Shown here: in pieces, positions 51,025 through 58,650 of the stretch
How the letters are laid out: each line of letters begins with the position of its first letter
Numbering within the stretch: position 1 is the first letter of the stretch
Source of the DNA: CALESS01 sp964405455
Lineage (GTDB): Bacteria > Chloroflexota > Anaerolineae > Anaerolineales > Anaerolineaceae
Direction of reading: 5' to 3'
NCBI GenBank assembly: GCA_964405455.1
Contig: CAYOOA010000002.1
Location: 1 to 64,000, forward strand
DNA length: 64,000 bases
Made by a program: the position numbers and the translations under genes
The notes under the pieces: model-generated
Seen by the model: only the letters and a program-made list of their open reading frames with translations
Told to the model about the DNA's origin: nothing
Databases searched by the model: none

Positions 51025-51506
51025 TCGCCTCCGTCGGAAAGATCAAAGATTAAATTCACCTGTAGGCCGCCTACCTGCAGGACGGGCGCGCTGCCGTCCA
51101 GGACAATCTCCACGCCCTGCTCCAGGCAGGTCAGGCGGCAGACCTCGGCCACATCCCCCTCCCCCTCCAGGCGGATTTGATGGAAGCCCATCTGGCGCGC
51201 CTCTCCCAGTAGTTCGATCACGTGGCTGCGGGTCTTGCGGTACAGGCTGAAAGAGTTTTGAATATAAAGGAAAGTCAGGCGGGCGCGCAGGGCAATGCCT
51301 TCCGGCGTGATGATGTACTTGAGCTTGTGGCGTTGGGCGCGCTTGACCTTGACATATCCCTTGGCAATCAAGCGTTTGAGGTGCCAGTTGACCGTGCCGA
51401 CCGCCACGCCCAACTGGGCAGCCAGGCTGGCCTGGGTGGCATCCGGGTCATCGGTTATTTGGTTGAGCAGGTCAAGATCGCGGCTGGTTTCTTCCAGGGT
51501 ATTCAT
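51021..51506 (-). CDS. MarR-like winged-helix regulator heading the glycan operon
   Basis: A 161-residue DNA-binding protein. Residues about 10-75 form a winged helix (LDLLNQITDDPDATQASLAA, then VGTVNWHLKRLIAKGYVKVK), like the EPS-associated MarR-type regulators that start exopolysaccharide operons. The C-terminal 65 residues (LLGEARQMGFHQIRLEGEGD) form a separate small domain, which could sense a glycan precursor. It is the first gene of the locus, downstream of a promoter overlapped by a 28-bp palindrome, so autoregulation is plausible. TGGAG precedes the ATG. Confidence 0.82.
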   Translation of the reverse strand: MNTLEETSRDLDLLNQITDDPDATQASLAAQLGVAVGTVNWHLKRLIAKGYVKVKRAQRHKLKYIITPEGIALRARLTFLYIQNSFSLYRKTRSHVIELLGEARQMGFHQIRLEGEGDVAEVCRLTCLEQGVEIVLDGSAPVLQVGGLQVNLIFDLSDGGE

Positions 51507-51530
51507 TCAGCTCCAATATTCAACGGCTGA

Positions 51531-51559
51531 ATTATACACCCCCTGTGCTTTAAAGGCAA
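51531..51559 (-). promoter_or_regulatory. Promoter of the long glycan operon
   Basis: On the minus strand TTGCCT (51554-51559) and TATAAT (51531-51536) are spaced by 17 bases. Transcription would start near 51524, 18 bases before the regulator's ATG. The -35 shares four bases with the palindromic operator candidate. No other equally good promoter was seen in the following 31 kb, although I did not test every gene start. Confidence 0.75.
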
Positions 51560-51752
51560 AGGGAACCGATCGGTTCCCTTTGCTGATTGCGCAGATANNN
51601 NNNNNNNNNNNNNNNNNNNNNNNNNNNNNNNNNNNNNNNNNNNNNNNNNNNNNNNNNNNNNNNNNNNNNNNNNNNNNNNNNNNNNNNNNNNNNNNNNCTG
51701 TGCTTTAAAGGCAAAGGGAACCGATCGGTTCCCTTTGCTGATTGCGCAGATA
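51543..51752. repeat. 55-base duplicate around an N-gap (assembly artefact)
   Basis: Positions 51543-51597 and 51698-51752 are identical and flank exactly 100 N. Without the artefact the intergenic region between the asparagine-synthase-like gene and the regulator is about 205 bases rather than 360. Confidence 0.95.
51556..51583. promoter_or_regulatory. 28-bp perfect palindrome, candidate operator
   Basis: The sequence is a perfect dyad of two 14-base arms centred on gatc (left half gcaaagggaaccga). It overlaps the -35 element of the glycan operon promoter. Such symmetry fits binding of a dimeric regulator, with the MarR-like protein just downstream as prime candidate. A second copy at 51711-51738 exists only because of the duplicated 55 bases around the gap. 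Confidence 0.65.
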
Positions 51753-51770
51753 GGTTTTAAAAGCCACTCG

Positions 51771-51812
51771 CACACCCCCCATTCGGGGGGCCACCCCCCC
51801 ATACGGGGGGCC
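51771..51812. repeat. Tandem C6/G6 hairpins in the intergenic region
   Basis: Two adjacent units of about 20 bases each consist of six or seven C, four bases (attc or atac) and six G. Each can fold into a compact 6-bp hairpin on either strand. They lie 55-96 bases after the stop of the asparagine-synthase-like gene (read on the minus strand) and well upstream of the glycan promoter. A terminator role is possible although no T-run follows. Confidence 0.7.
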
Positions 51813-51866
51813 ACGCAAAACGATCTTTACGATTGCGCCGGTCTGACGAACGATCCAATAAAACTG

Positions 51867-53372
51867 TTATTTTTCCAGGCGGCTTTTCTTTTCTTCCAAC
51901 AGAAGATACTTCAGCCATTGCAGGAACTGAATATCCCGGATGCCCCTGGTGGGCAGCTTGCGGCTGGGGGTATAGGGGAAGGTGACCAGTTCCGGCCAGA
52001 GGGCTTCGGTCACCTTGCGCTCCATAATGTGATCGGGATACACCCGGTATTTTTCATCCACACCCAGCATGATGGTCAGAAGGCGGCGGTTGTTCAAGGG
52101 GCAGAAGTCTTCCTGGGCCAGGTCGTACAGCAGTTGGCCCATCGAGATGTAATTACCCACTTCACATTCCCAGGAAAGCAAGTCCAGCAGGCGGTAATCC
52201 AGTTTTTCGCAGTCAACAGCTTCCTTCATCCATTCCTGCAGAGTATCGAAAACCAAAGGGGTGTAACCTACATTCATCAGGTTGACCATGCGCGGCAGGG
52301 TCACCCGGTACGGGTATGCCCCGGCAGCAAAATATCGGCAGCGGACAATTTCGGAGATGGAGCCCTTCAAAACCAGGCTGTCCTGCGGGAGGGTTGCCCG
52401 GCGCACTTCGACAATTTTGCCCCAGTCGTAATCGATCCCTTTGACATGCTCCTGGAAAATGGGCTTAAGCTCGGGGTCCATCTCTCCGCGGCTGTCCAGT
52501 ACGTGGTGATCCAGGTGGAGCTTTTGGGCAATCTCCCGCGGCACGCGGATGTCATCGCTTTCCGGGGTGTGATGGCGGTACATCATCGAGAAGAAATAGA
52601 CCTCGGGGGTGATATCCTTGCAGGCTGAGAAAATCATCCGGCTGTCCACCCCGGAGGACATGGACATGGCCAGCGGCGCCCGGCGGCGGGCTGCCTGGAT
52701 GCTGTTCTTCAGGATACCGGCCACCAACTCAACACCTTCTTCAAGGGAGTATTTCTGGCGCGGACCGAGCGGCCAATAGCGGCGTACCGTTTTGCTCTTC
52801 AAATCAAAGAGGTGGTTTGGCAGCAGGTGACGGATTTCAGCATAGGGGGTGCTGTCCCCGGTGAACCAGCGCTCCTTGCGGGCCAGGTAGCGCTCGGAGG
52901 TCATGTATTCCGCCGCTGCCGCAGAAACCTGCAATCCAAACTGCGGCGCAATCAACCCGACGTGTGAGGCCAGCCACGGCTCCCCTGCTGCATCCTGATA
53001 GTAGAAAACGGTGCGCAGCCCGGCCGGGTCGTTGAAGACAACCGCTTCGCCGTTGTGATAAACAAAGAATAGCCAACGCCCCGAGAGCGGATCCGTTAAT
53101 TCAATAAAGGCTGAAATATTGCTGGCGGACGCACACAGGCGGTTGAGGATTTGCTGGTTGCTGTCCTCCACCCGCTCCGGGTCCAGGATATAACCGAGCA
53201 TCACCACCTGGAAGCCGTTGCCTTCCGCCCGGGTTAATTCCAATTCGGGATGGGTGGAGAGAATTTTGCCATCCGGAAGGGTGGTGAAAACCCATTCTTC
53301 GGCCGCGAACTTCTGCGGGCCGTAGAAAAATTGCTTGCGATGCAGCAGGCTGGGAGAATATTTTTCAAGCAT
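51867..53372 (-). CDS. Asparagine-synthase-like protein lacking the amidotransferase cysteine
   Basis: A 501-residue protein of the asparagine synthase family. The C-terminal synthetase domain has a PP-loop SMSSGVDSRM (in place of SGGxDS) near residue 240, with DDIRVPREIA downstream. The N-terminal part (1-180) folds like a class II glutaminase domain (FNDPAGLRTVFYYQD), but the start MLEKYSP has no Cys at position 2, so it cannot use glutamine in the usual way. Such proteins in O-antigen loci amidate sugar carboxyl groups. Located upstream of the glycan operon in the same direction, it may modify a nonulosonic or uronic acid. Ordinary asparagine synthesis is unlikely. Confidence 0.75.
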   Translation of the reverse strand: MLEKYSPSLLHRKQFFYGPQKFAAEEWVFTTLPDGKILSTHPELELTRAEGNGFQVVMLGYILDPERVEDSNQQILNRLCASASNISAFIELTDPLSGRWLFFVYHNGEAVVFNDPAGLRTVFYYQDAAGEPWLASHVGLIAPQFGLQVSAAAAEYMTSERYLARKERWFTGDSTPYAEIRHLLPNHLFDLKSKTVRRYWPLGPRQKYSLEEGVELVAGILKNSIQAARRRAPLAMSMSSGVDSRMIFSACKDITPEVYFFSMMYRHHTPESDDIRVPREIAQKLHLDHHVLDSRGEMDPELKPIFQEHVKGIDYDWGKIVEVRRATLPQDSLVLKGSISEIVRCRYFAAGAYPYRVTLPRMVNLMNVGYTPLVFDTLQEWMKEAVDCEKLDYRLLDLLSWECEVGNYISMGQLLYDLAQEDFCPLNNRRLLTIMLGVDEKYRVYPDHIMERKVTEALWPELVTFPYTPSRKLPTRGIRDIQFLQWLKYLLLEEKKSRLEK

Positions 53373-53540
53373 GGGGACCTCCGAAGATCAAAAACTGGAG
53401 ACAGAATGTTGAAGAAAGAAAATTTCAGCCGTATAGCCCATTTTTCAGGCCAATTCATTGCATTATATCGATTCCAGGGAGGCAGGTAAAGAGCATGATA
53501 AAATTAGGTTCTACATAAATTCTTCATCCAGGGTGGTTCC

Positions 53541-54755
53541 TTGAAAACGAATTCCCGCACGACAACCCTTATTCTCCTGTGCATCATTGTCAGCCTACTC
53601 TTTGGATATGTTACTTACCGCGAGTTGAAGGTCGGTGATTTCGAAGACCATATTGGCTGGGCACGCGACCTGGCCACCAAAGGATATGTGTTCGTCCCGG
53701 CCCATTCTTTATATGAAGAGCTGATCGTTACAGTCAGGGCTTTTCTGCCCTATAACGTGCTTGCCAAGTCCAGCAAGCTGCTGCACCAGATCATTGATAT
53801 CAAATCCTATGAAATTGCAGCCGTTGTGGTGACTGTTCTTACCTATCTGGCCGTTGCAATCCTGATATTCAACCGACTCTTGCGAGAATGGAAAAAAGAT
53901 GAAAAGGAAGCAAGTCCATGGCTGGCCGGATTGATCACCCTGGTTGCCATGCTGGTTTCACCCATTTTCCTCTTCACCCTGCCCGACCGCATGTACATGG
54001 GGTACCTGACTGCCAACCCCTACCACAACCCCACCCAGTTGTTGTTGCGGCCCTTTGCTCTGCTACTGTTCTACCATGCGTATGCCAATTTATATGCCCG
54101 CCCCGCATTTAAGAACATCCTTATCGCAGCAGTTTTGATGATTGCTGCCACTCAATCGAAAGCCAATTTCACACTCATTTTCCTGCCGGCCCTGGGAATC
54201 CTCGCCTTGCTTCAATTCCGCAAGTTAAAAAGCCTGAACTGGTTGTATGTCATTTTTGGGCTTGGCCTCCCTGGAGTTGGCGCCCTGATCGCTCAATTCT
54301 TTATCTCGATGACCGGTCAGGGTGTCGACAAGATGATCTTTGCGCCTTTTAAAGCCATCTTGATGTTTGTCCCCAACATTTGGACGCTCCTGTTTTTCAC
54401 AATCCTTTCCCTGGTTTTCCCCCTGGTGGTCACGTTCGGCTACTGGCAGCAGAATCGTCACAATCTACGCCTGGGTTTGGCCTGGATTGTTTTTCTGGTT
54501 GGCTTTATCCTGGCCTGTCTGTTCACCCAGGTAATTAACATGGCCAGCCTGAATTTCTGGTGGGGGCCAATGATTGCAGTGGTTATCCTGTTCGTCGAAT
54601 CCCTCATCCTGGCCGGAAAGTACGGCATGTTCTCACTGCGAGAATCGACTGGCCGAATCCAGCGTTGGGCAGGGTTGGCTACTTTGGGATTGCACCTACT
54701 GTGCGGCATCATTTACTACATGCATACCGTTCTGTACCCCTCGCCCTATCTATGA
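53541..54755 (+). CDS. Multi-helix membrane protein, possible GT-C enzyme
   Basis: A 404-residue integral membrane protein of no family I can name, with about nine or ten helices. The first outer loop (residues 25-60) carries VGDFEDHIGWARDLATKG; an acidic pair followed by HIGWA in this loop is a feature of several GT-C-type glycosyltransferases. The gene begins at a TTG with GGTGG before it. It is coupled to the next membrane protein gene by a 4-base overlap and belongs to a five-gene glycan operon. The 168-base divergent region before it holds no promoter I can place firmly. Confidence 0.6.
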   Translation: MKTNSRTTTLILLCIIVSLLFGYVTYRELKVGDFEDHIGWARDLATKGYVFVPAHSLYEELIVTVRAFLPYNVLAKSSKLLHQIIDIKSYEIAAVVVTVLTYLAVAILIFNRLLREWKKDEKEASPWLAGLITLVAMLVSPIFLFTLPDRMYMGYLTANPYHNPTQLLLRPFALLLFYHAYANLYARPAFKNILIAAVLMIAATQSKANFTLIFLPALGILALLQFRKLKSLNWLYVIFGLGLPGVGALIAQFFISMTGQGVDKMIFAPFKAILMFVPNIWTLLFFTILSLVFPLVVTFGYWQQNRHNLRLGLAWIVFLVGFILACLFTQVINMASLNFWWGPMIAVVILFVESLILAGKYGMFSLRESTGRIQRWAGLATLGLHLLCGIIYYMHTVLYPSPYL

Positions 54756-56979
54756 AGAAGACTTTCTTGAAAACAATTGATGAGAAGCGCTTGATCCGTT
54801 TCTTTCCGCTGATCCTGTTAGGCGTTATCGTCGTTGCCTACGGAGTGTTTATTCCCTGGTTGGGTTTCTACCTGGATGACTGGTACATCGTTTGGTTCCG
54901 GCATTTCTTTGGCAGCCAGGCTTTCAGTCAATTCTTTGCCCAGGATCGACCCTTCTTAAGTTGGATTTATATGTTGATCACCCCCATCCTGGGGGATTCA
55001 CCAATCGCCTGGCAATCCTTCGGCGTCTTTACCCGCTGGCTGCTCGGTTTGGCGGCCTGGGATCTATTCAAACAGGTCTGGCCCAGGCGGGAAAAAGAAG
55101 CTGCCCTGGGGACACTGCTCTTCAGCGTTTTCCCAGGTTTTCAATTTCACTGGTTCTCCGTCCAATACAGTCAACTTTACCTGGTGGAAGCAGGAATGTT
55201 CTTCTCGCTGGCCTGCAGCCTGCGCGCTGCCCGGCAGCCTGCCAAAGCCTTTTTGTGGATTTTGGCCGGCCTGCTGCCAGGAATTTACGCGGTAATTTCC
55301 GTCGAGTATCACTTCGGCCTGGAATTACTGCGCCCGATCCTGATCTGGTTGGCACTCTCCGCATCCGATTGGANNNNNNNNNNNNNNNNNNNNNNNNNNN
55401 NNNNNNNNNNNNNNNNNNNNNNNNNNNNNNNNNNNNNNNNNNNNNNNNNNNNNNNNNNNNNNNNNNNNNNNNNCTGGAATTACTGCGCCCGATCCTGATC
55501 TGGTTGGCACTCTCCGCATCCGATTGGAAACGCGCTCGGCGCATCGGGCGCACCCTGCTTTTATGGCTGCCTAACCTGGTACCTTTCATAGCGTTCACAA
55601 TCTGGCGGGTTTTCTTCTTCCAATCATTTCAATATAAAGTCACTTTGCTCGAAGACTTGTTTACCAGCCCGCTGGCAACCATGGGCAACCTGGCTATTTC
55701 AACAGCGCGTGAACTTGCGGAAGGCTTCGGATTGGTCTGGGTGGAATTATTCAACCCAAATTCATACAACCTTACCGGTAGGACTCTTTTGCTGGTTATC
55801 GGCCTGGTAGTCAGTGCATTTGCCATTTTGCTGGGATATATCCTCTTGGTGGAACGCTCCTCCAGCTCAATGCCATCGAAAGAACGCATCGGGCATGCCA
55901 TCACAGCGATCGTTCTTGGCCTGGCAGCAGGAGCCCTGGTCCTTATCCCCTTCAAGGCGGCCGGTTTACCTGTCCGGTTGATTTATCCGTGGAACCGTTT
56001 TATGATTGTGCTGGGATTTGCATCTTCCATCTCTGCGGTTGGGCTGTTGATGCTCTTACCCAAGCCCTGGCTCCGATCCTCGGTCGCCGCCCTGATCCTG
56101 GCTTTGTCCATCGGCATCCAATTGAATACAGCCAACCAGTTCCGAGTGGCGTGGGCCGATCAGCAAAAATTCATCTGGCAATTGACCTGGCGCATTCCAG
56201 ATCTAGAATCCGATACTCTCTTGGTGACGGACTCGTTGCGCTTTTCCAGGTATTTCAGCGGACCATCTCTCTCTGCACCCATCAATTGGATTTATGCCCC
56301 TGACTTGACTTCCCGGCGGGTTCCCTACCAGGTGATCCTGACTGAGTCACCACAAATTGATGAATCCCACACCTTACGGCCAGATGAATCAGTCTACCTC
56401 GAATATCGTAGTTGGAGTTTTCAAGGGAATACAAATCAAGCAGTCTTTTTCATTTTCAATACCAAAGATTGCTTACAAGTGGTTAGTGATTCAACCAATA
56501 ATGCGCTTACCTTGAATACTTACCAGGAACCTGGTTTCATTCAGGCAATCCCAATTTCAGACTTGAGCCGCATCAGCCCAAATCCTGTTACTCCTGCAGT
56601 CCCTCCGTCCCAGTTGTTCGGTGTTGAACCATCCCGCAGCTGGTGCTATTATTATGAGAAGGCTGACCTGGCCCGCCAGGGTAAAGATTGGCCGGCTGTG
56701 TTGAATTGGTACACCCGGGCTTACGACCAGGGTTTCACCGCCCTGAACGACACCGAACTGTATCCCCGCCTGGAAGCCCTGGCAATGACTGGTCAATGGT
56801 CAGCTGCCCGCCAGATGACCGAGGAATTACAGGCAAAAGACGCCGCTCTCAACCCCGGATTGTGTGCCATCTGGCAGCGCAGCCTGCAAAACAATCCACC
56901 CGGAGCGGCGGACCGATCCGCTGCTTCTGGATTAGGCTCCATTCTCAATTGCCCGACTTTGGATGAGGTGCTACGTTGA
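54752..56979 (+). CDS. Large membrane protein with C-terminal repeat-like tail, split by an assembly artefact
   Basis: The span contains 100 N flanked by two copies of the same 55 bases. Collapsing one copy and the Ns gives 2073 bases, an uninterrupted frame of 690 residues. The N-terminal 430 residues hold about ten helices; the first outer loop has GFYLDDWYIVWFRHFF, an acidic motif like those of GT-C enzymes. Residues 430-690 are soluble; near 600-660 the run YYYEKADLARQGKDWPAVLN resembles a tetratricopeptide pair. The family is unknown. It overlaps both neighbours by 4 bases and probably acts with the ArnC-like enzyme that follows. Confidence 0.65.
55319..55528. repeat. 55-base duplicate around an N-gap (assembly artefact)
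   Basis: Positions 55319-55373 and 55474-55528 are identical and flank exactly 100 N. Removal of one copy restores the frame of the membrane protein gene. Confidence 0.95.
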
Positions 56980-57932
56980 AAAGTATCAGCGCGATCATTC
57001 CAGTTTATAACAGCCAGGGTTCGCTTGCCGGGGTGGTGGAGCGTTTGGCGAATGTTCTTGCCGGCTTGACGAACCATTTCGAAATCATCCTGGTGGATGA
57101 TTGCAGCCGCGATTCCTCCTGGCAGGTTGTCCAGGAATTGGCAGCCAGCCATTCCCAGGTGCGCGGGATTCACCTGATGCGCAACTACGGTCAGCATAAT
57201 GCACTTTTATGCGGTATCCGGGCAGCCCGCTGCGAGTTATGCGTCACCCTCGATGACGACGGCCAAAACCCGCCCGAAGAGATTCCAAACATGGTGGCCA
57301 AACTGGAGCAAGGGTTCGAGGTGGTCTATGGCACACCCCAGAAGCAGCAGCATGGCCTGTGGCGCGACGCTGCCTCTGTGATCACAAAACTGGTTCTGAC
57401 CAATATGATGGGTGCTGAAACTGCCCGCTCCACCAGTGCCTTTCGCCTCTTTTACACCCGTTGCCGCGAAGCCTTCGCCAATTTCCAGGGGCCGTATGTT
57501 TCGATTGATGTGCTGCTCACCTGGGGTTGCTCCCGCTTTACCGCCGTACCGGTGAAGCACCTGGAACGGACCATCGGAAAATCCAATTACACCTTCCGCA
57601 AGCTGGTTCGGCATGCCATCACCCTCCTGACGGGCTTCAGTGTGCTGCCGCTGCAAATTGCCAGCTTTGCAGGTTTTGTCTCGGTGATCTTTGGCCTGTT
57701 GATCCTGGTTTATGTGGTGATACGTTATATCATCCAGGGCGGCGTGGTGCCCGGCTTTTCATTCCTGGCATCCACTATTGCCGTTTTTTCTGGCGTCCAA
57801 CTTTTTGCCCTTGGCATGATCGGCGAATACCTGGCACGGATGCACTTCCGGATCATGGATAAACCCTCCTACGCAATCGCAGACACTACACCTGCCCCGC
57901 AGCCAGATATAAATGAACCCACAACCGGCTGA
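56976..57932 (+). CDS. ArnC/GtrB-like polyprenyl-phosphate glycosyltransferase
   Basis: A 318-residue GT2 enzyme with two C-terminal membrane helices. Hallmarks are ISAIIPVYNSQGSLAGVVER, IILVDDCSRDSSWQVV, LMRNYGQHNALLCGI and the metal site CVTLDDDGQNPPEEI; helices lie near residues 225-250 and 265-290. This class moves a sugar from a nucleotide to undecaprenyl phosphate, providing donors for outer-face GT-C enzymes, and two such candidate proteins precede it in the operon. Translation starts at a TTG overlapping the previous stop. Confidence 0.9.
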   Translation: MKSISAIIPVYNSQGSLAGVVERLANVLAGLTNHFEIILVDDCSRDSSWQVVQELAASHSQVRGIHLMRNYGQHNALLCGIRAARCELCVTLDDDGQNPPEEIPNMVAKLEQGFEVVYGTPQKQQHGLWRDAASVITKLVLTNMMGAETARSTSAFRLFYTRCREAFANFQGPYVSIDVLLTWGCSRFTAVPVKHLERTIGKSNYTFRKLVRHAITLLTGFSVLPLQIASFAGFVSVIFGLLILVYVVIRYIIQGGVVPGFSFLASTIAVFSGVQLFALGMIGEYLARMHFRIMDKPSYAIADTTPAPQPDINEPTTG

Positions 57933-58644
57933 GTTCCTTCCCTGGGATAGCGATTTTTTCGGCATCCGCATTGGCCGTGTCCACCCCGGGCCATTTGACC
58001 CGCTTGCAGTGGATGCCTGGCGGCGTGAAAACCATGTCCGCTGCCTGTATTACCTGGCGGAGCTCGATGACCTGGCCTCCATCCACGCTGCAGAAGACAT
58101 GGGCTTCCACCTGATGGACATCCGGGCTTCCTTTTCGCTCGCCCTCCCACATCACGCCCCTGTCAACCCAAAGTTTCAGATCCGGCGCGCGAACGATGAA
58201 GACCTTCCGGTCATCCGGAATCTTTCAACTGGCATCTTTACCAATACCCGCTTTGCCCAGGATGCGAATTTTGCCCGCGACCGGGTGCATGATATGTATA
58301 ATCAATGGGTGGAAGATCACTTCCACCTGCCGAATACGGGTTTATGGGTTTCTGAAGATGAGGGTAACCTGACTGGTTTTGTGACGGCTGTTGAGTTGGA
58401 TGCAACCCGGGTACGCATCAGCCTGCTCGGTGTGTCGGAGCATGCCCGCGGGCAGGGATTGGCTCTTTCACTTAATAACCATGTTATCAACCATTACTCC
58501 TCTATAGGATACCAACACCTGGAAGCCATCACCCAGACCCGTAATCGAACCACTTTCAACCTCAATTTTCGCTGCGGGATGAAATTAATCAGCCAGCAAC
58601 TTTGGTACCACGGCTGGTTTGAGGATTCCCAAGAAGAAAGGTAG
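57913..58644 (+). CDS. wecD: WecD-like GNAT acetyltransferase
   Basis: A 243-residue GNAT enzyme. The N-terminus FLPWDSDFFGIRIGRVHPG is very close to dTDP-4-amino-4,6-dideoxygalactose acetyltransferases, and the acetyl-CoA loop is LLGVSEHARGQGLALSL. It should acetylate the amino sugar made by the WecE-like enzyme directly downstream, giving dTDP-Fuc4NAc. It overlaps the previous gene by 20 bases. A paralogue sits in the nonulosonate set at 35176-35913. Confidence 0.82.
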   Translation: MNPQPAEFLPWDSDFFGIRIGRVHPGPFDPLAVDAWRRENHVRCLYYLAELDDLASIHAAEDMGFHLMDIRASFSLALPHHAPVNPKFQIRRANDEDLPVIRNLSTGIFTNTRFAQDANFARDRVHDMYNQWVEDHFHLPNTGLWVSEDEGNLTGFVTAVELDATRVRISLLGVSEHARGQGLALSLNNHVINHYSSIGYQHLEAITQTRNRTTFNLNFRCGMKLISQQLWYHGWFEDSQEER

Positions 58645-58650
58645 ATCATA

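Noticed and set aside
51556..51738. Two copies of a 28-bp operator palindrome
   Set aside because: The second copy is part of the duplicated 55-base contig overlap; only one copy is likely real.
51543..51752. Direct repeats suggesting a transposon or CRISPR-like pair
   Set aside because: Same 55-base length and exact 100 N spacing as at two other sites; an assembly artefact explains all three.
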